Positions 13,944-26,968 of a DNA stretch of 64,000 nucleotides are shown here, in pieces. Made by a program: the position numbers and the translations under genes. The stretch lies in assembly GCA_036852015.1 (NCBI GenBank), contig JAANDG010000599.1:24146-88145 (forward strand). The letters are read 5' to 3'. Source of the stretch: Pelodera strongyloides. Taxonomy: Eukaryota > Nematoda > Chromadorea > Rhabditida > Rhabditidae. Position 1 is the stretch's first letter, and every line of letters starts with the position of its first letter. The notes below the pieces were generated by a model. That model worked only from the letters and a program-made list of their open reading frames with translations, did no database searches and had not been told where the DNA came from.

Positions 13944-15979
13944 GGTTCAGATGAGTGCTGATTAGAGTAGAGAATGAGAGGATCTCTCGCGGTTTGCGAA
14001 GTTATACGCATCTCTCATTATTACACTCAACTTCATCCCGTGTTTCAAGCAGTGTGCTGGGAGCATTACCTTAGACCTATGACCATCTATGAACCTCATG
14101 AGGCGCCCAGAAATATGGGTCTCCCTCCGTGTCTCACCCGCGAGTAGGTTCACATTTCTCATGGTCAATTATATAAAAATAGCGATAACAATAAGAGTTG
14201 CTACTGTGCGGATGCATATCAAACACCATTTCAATCAAAGCTTCAACTATCTACGCGATTGAGGTGTATCTGGGGCATTTATGAGATACATAGATGAAGG
14301 TGGGTTCATGTGAGGTCATAGGGTCTAATGGTAATGCACAATTAGCTATACAGCAAAATTGACTAGAGTGCAGATTTAAGCGTCTTGTAATTTAGAGTTA
14401 TTTTATCTTAATTGAGAAGCACTGTGCATCATTATAGTGTTTTAGTTGGACAATTCAACATATAATGTTTAGTTTAACATCAATAAGTGAGTGCGTATTC
14501 CCTTTTAGATTACTTCACGCGTTTCCAACAAATGAGACTATGAAGTATAGCCGCCTAGCAGAAGCCAATTTGTTTGATTAAGAATGACTCTAAGGGAATG
14601 TCCAGCCACTTTATGTATTTCCTAAGTTATTTACCGTATTTTGTCTCCTGCCGTTTACATATAACTATCTTAGAAAACAATAAGGAGTCTTTTGCTAGTT
14701 TCTGTGCTTGTGCTTCGCTAGATGAGTTATTTTCTCGATGGGTTTCTTGCTTCTTTGCCTTAGTTTGCTGCGCTCATTTCACAACAGGTATCCGATAACG
14801 ATTTCATTAAACAACCTGGGGTTTTATTTTGTCATACCTACATCCGCAGATGTCATTTCCAATATTTGTGTAAAAAGCCCGATTTTTTTTACTATCCAGA
14901 AATCTCCTCACGCACTTTGGTAGTTCTTAATCACTCTTTTATTTTTAGCCCGTAGAATCTTGAACTTTCGGGACGCAATCTTCACAGACTAATCAATTTT
15001 ATGTAGCCCGAGTAAATACCAAATTTGAGAATAGAAGCCATGAAGAAGAACTTATTTTCTAGAATTCTCGTGTTGATTGATTAACTATTAATTTCCGTGA
15101 CTCAGTTTGATCGCTACTTCACTTTCTCTTTCTATCCGCATTGTTGATTAGTACAATAAAGATTTTTTTGTTATGTTTCCTTCACACACTTACAGATGAT
15201 TCATACGACAACATGTATTGCACACAGCGCAACGATCTGCATTTTTTTACATCCGAGACCAAATGTTTTAATTTATTTATCTATAAAAATGGTGTTCATA
15301 ATAACTTAAAGGGACAAATCTTTACTGCATGTTCCGCTAAAACAATCTTTAAACCATGTAGCTTTTGTTTAATTGTGTTACTCAGTGCCTGAATCACTTA
15401 TGATCAATGTCTTTTGCACGAACGCACAGAGAAAATGCTCAATACCATATTGAATTTCCCTTGTTTCACCTATTAACGGAATAACCTCGTCTACCCAAAA
15501 AAATGAAAAAGAGATATCCATCTCTTAAGAGAGCTCTCCAGAAACTTGACGCTAATTTCGTCGACTATATGCACGAGTTTTCATCTTATGGATCTTTTAT
15601 AATTCATCCAACGACACGGGTAATTTTTTGAAATTATATTTATGAACCTCGAACAGTATTCTGCCGCTAAGTTTTTTCTTTGTCATCGGTTAGTGACACG
15701 AATAATCAACAGTCAGCACATAATTATCTTGCTTCTTTTAGCATTACTACTGCATTCTTCTCATAATTACGACAATATATACGATTGTGTGCTTGGAAGC
15801 TGCAATCATTTGTTCGGGGATACATCTGTAGGTTTTGAATATTTCCATACAGTTCACAGTCAGTACAAACGCTAATACTTCAGACGTCTGGGAGAAAAAC
15901 GGGCTCACTAATCCATGTCATTGTTGCGCGACCTACAGCAAACCAAATAAGCAGACTAAATCAGAGTCTAAAATAACAA
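13944..15979. other. intergenic stretch, nothing recognised
   Basis: AT-rich sequence with only short random open frames. No RNA gene, repeat array or transposon end was seen. Confidence 0.5.
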
Positions 15980-16803
15980 ATGGAAATTGAATTGAATGTT
16001 ATAATTACATTGCGCAAAGAAGGAAATTTAAATTTCAAGTGAGCTACACTGTTAGGAATCCTAGAAGTAACGGTTTACATAGTAGTTCAGACGAATTCTT
16101 TCAGGTTGCACATCAGTTGGGAGTCACTCTTCCCAGTGGCAACTGGATCTGCATTCTTTACTATATATTTCCTCTCGTTGTTCACCGCATTTCGTGGAAC
16201 ATGCAAGCGATCACCCACGCTATTAATACCGTTACTTACAATGGGAGTCAGTTTTCCACCATATTCTGTCATTTAACCAATGTTCCAAAACCTGGGCAAC
16301 ATGAGAAATTAAAAGCCGCCTGAATCTGTATGTGTTCGGTTTGGCTGATCACGAATATCGCAACATTTCAGTACCGGTCTACTTTTGCTTAATGTTCCTT
16401 GGTCCAAATAATAACTATAACAGAATAATGTGTTTATCATTTTGTTTAGGTACTTTCAATGGGACTCGCCTCGTATTGTTACTACGAGTATTTTTGGAAG
16501 AACATGAACTTCGCAAAGAATCAACCCTATGAACCCCTCAACCCTTTTCTCTTGATACCGGAGACTGAACGAAATATCGTATTCCACGTTCTCTTTGGGA
16601 TGTTAGTTGTATCTCCATTCGCCATAACCTTTGTGATAACGTATAAGATGTATATAGAGTTTTTGAGGGGAAAGTATGTAAAGATTAAGAAGTTTGGGGA
16701 TGACCACCTCCAGGAGTGGTCCGACCAGGTCCACAGGGAGCAGGACATCAGCATAAAAACAAAAAGAGCGGCCCTTGTTGAAGGAAGCTGGATAATTGAT
16801 TAG
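15980..16803 (+). CDS. small multi-pass membrane protein, unknown family
   Basis: Three exons (15980-16038, 16105-16246, 16450-16803) give 184 residues with consistent phases (2, 0). The start MEIELNVIITLRK is the first ATG in frame and is followed by a GTGAGC donor. Hydrophobic segments: SLFPVATGSAFFTIYFLSLF, then TLLIPLLTMGVLSMGLAS across the second junction, then NIVFHVLFGMLVVSPFAITF. The C-terminal 50 residues are charged (KKFGDDHLQEWSDQVHREQD) and probably cytosolic. The second donor is GTCAGT, which is non-ideal but is used elsewhere in the window. Function is not apparent. Confidence 0.6.
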
Positions 16804-17671
16804 ATGTATTCCTCTTAAAGAAAAATCGAAGCACCAAACTCTCTTGCCTCGTTGCAAACAAATGATGTTCTCGATTTTGCGAAGAGTAATTGTGAAGCTT
16901 TGTGATTTATTTTGTTGCATCTATTATCACATACACAATTTCGGATTGGAAACTGTTTTCAGTGCATACATAAAATGTCTTTTATTACGGTTGTAGTAAT
17001 AGTAATTATAACTGTTGCTTGTTGTCCAGTAACTACATTAAGCAAAATCATCACCAGTAATTTTATTTTTGCAAAGAAAAAAATAAGTAAAGAATTTTTA
17101 CTTCTTCAAAGTAGAGAAGTATGAGTGCTGTGAGCTACCGGAATACCGTAATTTACGTCCAAATCAACGGAGAAGCATAACGTTTCTATGAGTAAAATGA
17201 ATGTATAGAAAGTTTTATTCGTATTATTAGGTACACTGATACTGCCATTACAGAGTCTTATAGCTGATGTCATAGTTCACTCGATTCCTAGCAAGAGTGA
17301 AGTATTGAAAAGTGCGTGAGAAGTCATGGAGACAAAAAGAGAATCGTTTTAAAGACGGTTGCTTCAAAAAGAAAAAAAAACGATTGTTTTTCCTAAAAAG
17401 GAAAGATATTAGATGTCTAATAATTTCATTTCTTAAAAGGATGGGGGTCGCCTCGTTGTATTCTATATGTTGATTGTATACCCACTGTGCGACCCCATTC
17501 ATTTAAATATACAAATACGTAATACCGGTCAATGAACAGCGACCAGCGTTTCCCGGTTCGTTATAAAAGGGTCCAGACGATGAAAGATGTGAATTGAATT
17601 TTGCATGAATGGTGTAAATAAGGTGTGAATTGCACAGTATTGTGGCTGATAGTGTATAGGAGGGCCACAAC
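16804..17671. other. intergenic stretch, nothing recognised
   Basis: AT-rich sequence between two genes facing each other. No convincing coding or RNA signal. Confidence 0.5.
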
Positions 17672-17869
17672 TCAGTTGTATCCAGTTCTGCTTTGTTGTT
17701 GATATCCGGATGACTGATGGCCAGTTTGATGTGTTCTCGAGTAGGATTGTCCTCCATATGAGGGAAGGGGTCCAAGGGGCACTGTATGGGGAGGTCCGGG
17801 GAAGGAAGAAGAAGTAACCGTTCCGGCCAACGAGTTAGCATATCCAACCAACACACCAGTCTCTTGGCT
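17672..17869 (-). CDS. orphan C-terminal exon, possible alternative end of the aquaporin
   Basis: An acceptor (CGTTCAG) precedes 66 in-phase codons ending in TGA: it begins SQETGVLVGYANSLAGT and continues as a Pro/Gly/Ser/Gln-rich tail ending QQQSRTGYN. It starts in phase 0, the same phase as the last exon of the aquaporin gene 760 bp upstream on the same strand, so it could replace that exon. It may instead belong to an unrecognised gene. The tRNA-Ala gene lies between it and the aquaporin, on the same strand. Confidence 0.4.
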   Translation of the reverse strand, partial: SQETGVLVGYANSLAGTVTSSSFPGPPHTVPLGPLPSYGGQSYSRTHQTGHQSSGYQQQSRTGYN

Positions 17870-18015
17870 CTGAACGATTCTTATGGAAGGAAATATATGT
17901 TGAGATCAAAACGTTTCTGTACTAACAGTAAGAGAGCCTAAACAACTATTCTTACCAGCCAATGGTAACATACATGCATAACGGTAAGAAAACGGCATAA
18001 AATGTGAAAAAAATC

Positions 18016-18087
18016 TGGAGGTTAGGGGAATCGAACCCCTGACTTCTCGCATGCAAAGCGAGCGCTCTACCCCTGAGCTAAACCCCC
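18016..18087 (-). tRNA. tRNA-Ala (anticodon UGC)
   Basis: A full cloverleaf reads on the minus strand: acceptor GGGGGTT with AACCTCC, D arm TTAGCTCAGGGG, anticodon stem CTCGC/GCGAG with loop TTTGCAT, and T arm AGGGGTTCGATTCCCCT. The G3-U70 wobble pair, the main identity element of alanine tRNAs, is present. A run of seven T follows the 3' end as Pol III terminator. No intron. Confidence 0.97.
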
Positions 18088-18626
18088 ACATCTCTTCTTT
18101 CGAAAGTGGTTATTGTGAATTGGTCGGAACAGTAGGATGAAATGAGAGTGAAATATTTTTCATGCAAAACTGAGAAAAATTATACAAATGGTTTACTTTA
18201 TTGAATAAATTTCGCAACAAATATCCAACATAGGAAAAGCGTGATATATGAATCATATGTACACAATGCTCAATAAATGATATTCGGGCAAAAATTTGAT
18301 ACCTTTATAAAATCAAGTGCAGTCTGATACTCTTGCAGGACAGGCCTTCGCTTCAGACCGTGGCAAGATAAGTATACCATAGGGAATCTCGTACAAGTAA
18401 AGCAGAGTTTTAAAGTCGCCATGCTTAACAAATCGAACGGATGCTAAATAATAAACGCGTGCCGTAAACCAAAACGCATGGACCACATATTGCAGTAAAA
18501 ACAATACCTTATGAAAACTACCCAATAAAATGCTTGAAGAACTCGCTGATAAAAAAATAATCATGTAATACATAACACAGGTAAACAAAAAGGCTGGCAA
18601 GACAAATTATGTGGTTGATATTATGA
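18088..18626. other. aquaporin 3' flank
   Basis: AT-rich stretch between the tRNA and the aquaporin stop codon, presumably holding the aquaporin 3' UTR (minus strand). A 95-codon hydrophobic open frame (18313-18600, -) has no supporting features. Confidence 0.4.
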
Positions 18627-21093
18627 TTAGTATTGTTGTTTGTGTTCGTTTTTGTATGATGATGAACCGGGACTGTAATTGGGTGGCGATGAGTTTGAAT
18701 CAACTTCCACACTAACACTGAATCCCTTTTGTACTGGATTCTCCTTCTTGGTCACCTCGAGGGTCTCGTTGAGTCCATGAAGACCGACGAACAACTGAAT
18801 AAGTGAAATTGATGTTTTCAGTAAAGCTTAAAGAAAGTAACACGCTGCGTTCTCTGTCCAATAATATTTTGATATCCTACCGTATGTGACACTTGCACTC
18901 ACTTTTTTCAGGACATGACCGAAATATACCCCAGTTTTTTCCGAGAAATGTGATAAGGTTTATGTGAATAAACGGCTATATGCCAGCTATTTTTAGTTGC
19001 CGTGCGTTCAAGCTTGAATAGTTCCGCTTATTAGAAATGGTGATTGATCGTAGAATTAAGGGTCTATAAAATTGGACTCTGATAATGGGGTGTGAAGGAA
19101 TAAATAACCCATTACTCACGTGACGAGACGATTTTTTTTGGCTTTGCGGTCACTTGAACTCACTTAAAGGTTCAAATAGACCAAAATAATAGTTTACCTT
19201 ATAAACCCAGGCTCCAATGATTGCACCAATAATAGGACCAACAATGGGAATCCAGAAGTAGTAGCTGTGAGCGCTAAAATCAAACGAGTGTAAGTTAAAC
19301 AATGGAGAGCTCGACTTTGGTGAATGAATCTTTCTCTACACAGTTAAATTCAGAAAACTGCCTACTTTTCTTAATTGTTTGTTCTAAAATACGTCTAGAT
19401 TCTCACCTGAATGAAGCGCCTCCATATCCGGCACAGAGCAAAAACAAGCGGGGACCCAAGTCACGAGCTGGGTTGATGGCAAATCCTCCATTGGCTCCAA
19501 ATGTCGACGCAATCTAAACACTTGCAAATATAAGAAGAGAACATTATGTACCATAAACAACTAATTAGAATGTATTAATGATTTCAGAGCAATGGAATAC
19601 TGATTATTTACCATAGTCATGAGGGCTCCGGCAAGAGGGGGAACGAAACCTTGTGGGATCTTATGGCGGGGATCCGTGATCAAGCAGACAAGTCCAGAAA
19701 GCATTGCAGTGCCGATGATCTAAAGAAGTGTATAATCATGTGATTTACATAGGAAGTAGAATCTGTCAATTCGCTAGGTAATTATTCTTCTCGTAGAGGT
19801 AGTTCTAGGATTGTTATTAATAGGGCATCAAGAAATGTTCGGAAACATTCATTCGTCCATAGAACGTCCCTTATGATTGAACAGAATGCTACGAATTTCC
19901 TGTGACTTACTTCGAATTTGCTTGCTGAGACATTTTACTACTGCTTTATTATGTTTTATTTATTATGTGTATTTTATAACACAAACTGCACGTTACATTG
20001 CTTTCTTTGATTGTCTTTGTGCGTAATAAATTATAGGTAACCTTCAACTTTACTATAAAAATAGAGCCACTTTTCGGGTAAATTGTTGGTGACAACGAAA
20101 AATTCGGAATTCGAGTTCGCTTAGACGGTTTATCCTATCGATATTTGCATATAAATATTTGAATCCTTGTCCAAGTGACGGCTATCATCAACATTATATT
20201 ACCTGATCAAACAGGCTTCCCCAGACGGTCATATGTTCTGTTGGATAGGTTGCGAAGAGGCCAGCAGTAGCAGACTCACCGACCACTCTGCGAATTCCAC
20301 TGTCCAGGAAGCGGATATCATCTGAACACAATTAAGATTGTGTATGGCATCCGTTTATAGGAAGAATTAGAATGTATGTGTAACATGGATCATTAGGATT
20401 AGCAACTTTAGCCCCAACCACATGTCTTTTCCGCACTTCTCATTCTTTTTTTGGTAGCTACCTACCGTAGTGTCCGAAGAAAGTGAGTGCTGCTCCAAGA
20501 TAACCGCCCACAAGCTGTGCCGCCCAATAGAGGACCATCTTTGGGGCAGCTATGTTTCCAAGCAACATCTGAGCCAGAGAGATTGCAGGATTGAGATGAC
20601 CACCTAGAAACAAAAACAACTAATGTACACTAAGCTTGCCATAGAATATAAAATTCCAACTACTGTATTATTCACATTGATATCATGCTTCCTAATTCAC
20701 GTGACACTGAAGGTAGTGATGCATACCCATTTGCAAAAGGATTGAGACGAATACTTACCAGAGGTACTTGCTGCTAGATAAACGGCAAACATGAAACCAA
20801 TGCCCCAGGCAATTGTGGCCACGGCTATGTGTCCGCCTGGCATGGCGGCTTGCACATTTGCAGAAGTACCGATCAGCTGGAAACTCAGATTTTCTTGTAA
20901 TGCAGAGATTTACAAACCATTTTGTGATGTAGGTGAAACCTTTTTTTACTTAATTTTCTCGCTGTTTCATAAAAACCCTTTCGATACTCACCACCAAAAA
21001 GAAAGTTCCAATAATCTCTGCCAGAAGTGCGCGCAGTATGGGTTTCTCTTCTATGCGAAGTGCTTCACTGAGTCGTTCACGAACGTCCTCCAT
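18627..21093 (-). CDS. aquaglyceroporin-type MIP channel
   Basis: Eight exons (21093-20992, 20876-20759, 20603-20466, 20321-20203, 19719-19612, 19513-19407, 19273-19198, 18794-18627) yield 311 residues with every phase matching. The two pore motifs are seen: GGHLNPAIS (Asn about residue 78) and [11 protein letters not shown] (Asn about residue 209). The Asp after the second NPAR is the hallmark of the glycerol-conducting branch, so the channel probably passes water and small solutes such as glycerol across the plasma membrane. Six hydrophobic segments surround these half-helices. The N-terminus [13 protein letters not shown] is short and charged; the C-terminal tail is Ser/Pro-rich, ending [12 protein letters not shown]. 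elegans has several paralogues (aqp-1, -2, -3, -7 and others); I cannot say which is the orthologue. Confidence 0.93.
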
Positions 21094-24000
21094 TGTTAGT
21101 TATGATCTGAAATCGGATAGCTTACCAAGAGATCGGGCACACTACTTGAGGAGCATGACAATATACGAACGAAAGATAAAGAGGTAAGGAGCTGACTGTT
21201 ACGCAAGTGAATACATTTGGCCAATTCATGAAAGTCTACCTAGAGTATGGGCGGGGGCTTTTAACATCTAAAGAACAAGATAGCAAGCATCAAAGTGCAT
21301 CCCACACTGCTAACAATGTGTACTATATCCGTGACGCACATGCGTAAAGTGAGAGCTCTTGAAGGCCAGCCTGGTCTAAAATACTCGTCTGATAGGCAGA
21401 AGTAGCCAATAGTGTTTGACCCCGACAGGATCTAGTAGCAGTTGTAGTTTCCACAGTTATAAGTGACATGCCCTTTTTGAACGTTATTGGAGAGTTTGCA
21501 CAAATACAATAAAGACAGGATAAGCAGACAGCGATCTTAAAAGATTCATATTTGCCCTTCAAAGACTTGCACTTTACCTGCGACCGCGACTTTTGTATGT
21601 TTGCTTACGGCTTGCTAAGGTGTAAGGCGTTTGCAGCAAGTTCATCCAAACAGAGTGGACAGCGGCCATGTGATACACTACACTAGTTCAATTCATATGA
21701 ATAGATTACCAGCGGAGAGGAAAAGAAATGACTAAAATAGAATCTGACCTTTGCAAGTTACAGTAGGCTATGTAAAGTTACTTCCAAAAGAAGGAGGAAC
21801 TTTGTTGCTTTCTATCGAATGCAAGCAAAAAGTAAGGGAAACGAGAATTGGAGGTCCGCTTAGCTTTCTCGCCAAGCGAATTCTGATCAAATGTTTTTAA
21901 AGTCGTTAACTCCATATATAAGAATAGACCTGATATGAGAAATGGGCGGAGTCTGTGGAATCGCGGCGTTTAATTACTTATGCTAGTTAAGATCCCTATC
22001 TGCAGAGCATCAATCAACACATGACAAAACTATGGAGAGGAGCGAGTTGCTGGTTTGTCAGAGAAGTTCCCGATTAATGCAAAACCGCGAGAGTTATGAG
22101 AAGCGATGGAGAAAGAAACGCAGAAGCGCGCAGCTTTTATTGAGCAATTCCATAAATAGATATCATCACTTCGATGGAAAGACGCACGAGAAAGACTTTT
22201 AGAGAAAATGTTACTTTTGAAGCTCGGAAGTGAAGATCGCCCGCTGTGGCGGTCATTAATCAAGGAGGCTCGTAAAAAAAGAAAGAGAAGAACCTGTCAA
22301 ATGGCACAGTGACTCGAGACTGAATATTAATTAGTCTCGTGCACAAATCCAAATGAAATAAAGTTTGGAAGTCTGTGCCTGAATGAAAGTACCCGAATTT
22401 ACCATAAGTTGCATATGATTAGCAGATAATATCTCGTATAGTTTTTTTTTTTTGGTCTTTAGTTTACCTTCAGTATTGCAATTAGGTTCGCCTTGAGTTT
22501 GATAGGCTTTCAAGTAATTGCACTGATTGTTTACCTCGAGCCGAAACCCGAAAGATAACCTTCGATTACATCAGTTCTAACTTTGCGGAATGTACATGCG
22601 GAAGTAATCTATCCCACATCTTCGCGAGTAACCTTATGAATGGTTCTTTCGAAGGCTTTATAATACAGTCGAGTGAAGAGATTTCGGATATACCTTATTA
22701 GTTCCAAACCTGTACCAGTATGCTACAATTAATTTGCAGTTCTTTTACAGCATATTTGCGCAATTTCAAAGCTTTCCGCTACAGCACTCCCTGCAAAATC
22801 ATGAACGGCCTTTTGCGTTTGAGATGTTTGCAGCTTTAGCAATTTAGTTTTTTGGTTTGTTCATTAGCTCGAATCAGTACGAGTCATGGGATTTTCCTGA
22901 TTGATGACAATAAATAATGACAATAAACTCAATCTTTTTTAGAAAATGGAAAGCTCTTTTCTCAAAATTGATCATATCAAAAGTTCCGTTTTGGTGGGGT
23001 CACGAAACATTGAAACCCGCAAAAATGCATGACGACCAACGAATTGTGACAAAAAAAGTGGACGTTGAACGCAGACGACAGAAGCTGCCCGGCTTCTTAA
23101 TGCCTCTCTCTCTATATATCTTTTAGGTTAGCAAGCTTAATATTCAAATTACCATGTCTCTCTTATACTTATTGAGATGCATGGACAATAATATGAACAG
23201 TTACTTCAAACATTTCCAACACTTGTGGTGTGAATTCTTCCACACACAAAACACAAAAGGACAATAAGCAGGGATGTACTTTTGAGACTTCAAAGTGAAA
23301 ATTTATGACTTCCCGACTCCAGTTTCAAAAGAATAAAAGAAACGATCTTCACGAATTTTTAAAAGACTTGGAGGGCTTTTATGAGCTGTTAGGAGCTTTT
23401 AGAGGTGTTCTTTCTATCAATTCATCACCAGAAATAGAATGGTCAGTTAGAAAGTACAACATAAATTCGAGAATGTATAAGTGCAAGAAATCGGCTGAAA
23501 CCTATAAAATTGTGTTTCCAGAATTTGGTCGCAGAAACCACAATTCTTCATTATGCAGCGCCAGATGGAACTTAATAGCAAAACAGCTAGATCATCGTTT
23601 GCTTACAGCAACCGTTTAAAACAGTTACTCTTATCCTAGTAGACAACTGTAATGTAAGGGAGTGGGGATGTTCGGCCCTACATATCTATGTCCGATTCAC
23701 TTCATTCATTCTACTTCATAATCTATTTTCGTATATAATCTGTCCATTGTTCAATTCACAACTGCGCATAGTAGTAGTTTTGTGCATTCTGTAGTAACAG
23801 ATAGTGCGTTTTAGTACAAACAAAGAGTGTTTTGCAGAGTAAACACAAGGTTATGGAACGAAAGTAATCGTGACTTTTAAGGGTCAAAAGTGGATTGCTC
23901 AATGCGCTATTCTTTGAGCCATAAATAAACTTAAATTGTCATTTGAGCTTTTGTGCTCATTCGACACTATATAACTTATGGACTGCTATGATATAAAGAA

Positions 24001-24125
24001 GAAATTGATGTTTATTTAGACTGTGCATTTGACAATTTTTCTCCTTTCGGAAGAGTTTATTTGATAACAAACGGTTTCTTTGAAAACTAACATTTTCTCA
24101 TTTTTAAAGAACAAAACGAGAAAAA

Positions 24126-24126
<1 letters not shown>

Positions 24127-24164
<38 letters not shown>
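24127..24164. repeat. homopolymer of 38 A
   Basis: Uninterrupted A38. It could be the tail of a retrotransposed insertion in plus orientation, but no coding remnant was found directly upstream. Confidence 0.9.
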
Positions 24165-24166
<2 letters not shown>

Positions 24167-25994
24167 ATGGAAAGTACGAAAAAAGAAATATGAGTTTGAG
24201 CGCCCCCGAAAGTGTTTCTTAGTGACTAAAATACTATGCATTCTTTATATTATGTGACTTGTTAAATGTTTGCGCTGCTCATTGACCCATTCCAAAAACT
24301 GGCGAATAATTTGTTGAGTGTTTTGAAGTTTCACTATTTTCTGAAAAGAACAAGTTAAATCGCATTGAAGGTTGGAGGAAGCGGAACAAATTAGACCACT
24401 ACCTATCGCAAGTGACAACACAACTGTAGGTCGAAATTGGAATTGAAACGGTTTAACAGATCAGAAAACATGCGGAATACTGTAGTCTTAAATGAAGTGA
24501 ACGTTGCGTCTCTTTACTGCGAGAAAGTGAACGGGAATCGAAGAGCATGGCTACAAATTTAGCTTTTCCAAAAGGCAAAAACACACTTGCTAAAAATCGA
24601 GCTTGCTTTTTTTTGCTTGGAACTAAGGCAAGAAGCAAAACCCTTGATGATGGAGTCCTATATGAACAGTGTCCTGTCTGCTTTCTCTTATAAGCTTCCA
24701 GTCCTACTTGACTCAATGCAATTCAGCGAACGATGTGCAAATTTGAGAAATCCAATGGATAAATTAAACACCTCAATTAGGGTTAGGATAGATCAGCAAC
24801 ATATCACAAGTACGTCATTTCTAGATTGTCCTATAAATCCCGTGCATATTCTTCAGAACGATTCAACGATTTACTTCAATTTTCAATTATGCGCATTCAA
24901 ATCACAACATCAAAATTTCCCATTCGTAGAATGGGCTTTTTTTTTCCCATTGTAGAAAAGTTAATAACTTTGATGGGCTATTTTCCTACATACTTGTTTG
25001 TAAACAAACATAGTCTAGGAGTTTACGTTCAAGTAAATAATTTTATGGTTAATTTTAATGTTAATTTCTCTGCTCACAATTTTGTAAATAAAAATGGTCT
25101 ACGTTTAAAGCGGTCAATGTTTCTACGTTCAAAGTACTGACCTTGTTGGTTCACTGGTAGACTTACTCGAAGAGGCACACACTGTTGTCAATCAACAACT
25201 ACGTACAAAATGCCAAAATTCTCGTCACAAGTACGGCGGCGTCAACTTATTATGCAAATCCGTGGATGGAAAACTGGACCGATCAGGAATTTTCAATACG
25301 GTATCCTCGTGATTACAATATCGTGAAAAGGTATATCGATTATAATTCAGTCATTTGACAATAGGCGACAAGCAATATTGTATATTGGGTGCAATCTAAA
25401 ACTACAATTAGTAACACTGCATAGAAAAGGTTAACCAATAATCCGGCTGTTTATTGAAAGCACATCAGTATTGTGAAAATCCGTCAATTTGAAAAAGAGA
25501 ACGAAAAGTATATTCATTAGGTCCCGATGCACTCCATTCAAGTAAAGCAAAGCTTCAACAGCCCTTTCATAACATTTACATTTGGTTGTCTCTTTTTAAC
25601 GGGATGCCAAATTGGTGGAAATGTGAAATACTTGCAATCTGATTATTAACAACAGGAAATTTGCCACTGTATTGGATTTGTCGCAACATTTCCACAACAT
25701 TGCGAAATTAGTCTTCTCAATGCTCGGTAGCGTGTGAATATGCGTCGTTTATGAGAGTTACACATAACAATATATTGTTTTATTGTTACATACACAACTG
25801 AAAACCGCGACACGAGTGCAAACTGCAAATGTAACTGCTAACGGAAGCCCAAACACTGTATAATGAAATGGGCAGTAAAAGTTCGTATATCACTTTAAGC
25901 GACACTGGTATGTCCAAGCAATGGAAAACATTTTATAAATAAAACGTTAACGGCATGATTTAGGTCATTATTCCCGAGGGAAGAGATTTGAGAA

Positions 25995-26106
25995 GTTTCC
26001 CATGGTTCAACAGTGCGTGTTTTGCCTGCGGACCATGTTTGCCAATGTGCACAAGATATCTTTGTGTTTGAAAACTGGCTAAACTGACCGGTCGTTTTGT
26101 TGTGTA
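25995..26106. repeat. dispersed repeat, copy 1
   Basis: About 110 bp beginning TTTCCCATGGTT and ending TTTTGTTGTGTA, clearly alignable with 31063-31182 in the same orientation (shared blocks TTTGCCAATG, GTTTGAAAACTG, CTAAACTGA). Decayed, no coding capacity. Confidence 0.75.
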
Positions 26107-26577
26107 CTGTGAATGCCCCATGGGAATTATACACATCCACGAATATGCATTTGTATTGAATATTTATCTATACAAAACGACAAAGGCTATTTCCAATGAG
26201 AACTCAAAATCAGTGTGAACGAACGATAAGCGAATTTTTGAAGGTTGGATGAAAACGAATTTACGTGAATTTTCATCTCAACAAAAGGCATTTATCATTA
26301 TCATTTATCATATTGTTTTGAAAATGTGGAGACACCTGCGATCCTCTTATGGCCAAGAAAAACGACCACATTTGTAATTGCAAGGCATCCTGTTTTACAC
26401 AGTCGAAATATTTAAATGCAATATGCAAAATTTTTGACAGTGAACTATAATACAATTATTTTAAAATATGCGGCACCGTGATGGTATGAACTCAGTTTTG
26501 TTCCTCTCTTCGATGAGAAAATGTAGTTTCCGTCATCCATACTGTTCATCCATACTGTTGATCTGTTCGCACATAAA

Positions 26578-26968
26578 TCAAAATACGGAAGAACTTCCAC
26601 CAAACACACGGACTTCACATAGACAACTACAAAAAAAATAAGAAGCAAATTATGAATAAAGGCTAAGAATATTTTTAGGAAAAGCCATTATTTAAATATA
26701 TAATTACACACCATTCAGTTCCTCACATAGTATTCCAATAAGGGACGGTATCTTCTGCCCATGTGAGCTTTTTTGTAGACGGCCTATTTGTGGTCCAGGC
26801 TGTTGTTGAAGCGGTGTGCTGCTGTTGTGCTGGCATTTGGTATGCGGGTGGACCGCTGTGATGTTCCATTTGTAAGGAAGATGTACCACAATAGGAGCCT
26901 GGATGTCGCAGAAGCCGCGCAGAGGCTACCGGACTCAAATCATAAAGATCCGATTCATGCTGGCGCGG
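26578..26968 (-). CDS. C-terminal two-exon piece of an unidentified gene
   Basis: Exon 26968-26727 is open for 80 codons with composition typical of a protein tail (DLYDLSPVASARLLRHPG, HHSGPPAYQMPAQQQHT, TKKLTWAEDTVPYWNT). It ends at a GTGAGG donor in phase 2 and joins across a 100-bp intron to 26626-26578, which adds CLCEVRVFGGSSSVF and a TGA stop. The acceptor of the first exon (TTGAAAG) is weak; an in-frame TGA lies just before it. The Ser/Thr/Pro/Gln-rich make-up suggests a cytosolic tail of a receptor or channel. Upstream exons were not found. Confidence 0.4.

Larger units (their letters stand above)
21094..26577. other. long intergenic stretch, mostly uninformative
   Basis: The aquaporin promoter should lie just above 21094. 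Open frames such as 23305-23619 (+, 104 codons) lack splice or family support. A 38-base poly(A) run is at 24127-24164 and one copy of a dispersed repeat at 25995-26106. Nothing else recognised. Confidence 0.45.

Noticed and set aside
18313..18600. Hydrophobic 95-codon minus-strand frame
   Set aside because: Lies in the aquaporin 3' flank, with no independent support.
23305..23619. 104-codon open frame
   Set aside because: No recognisable domain and no splice partners; left as intergenic.
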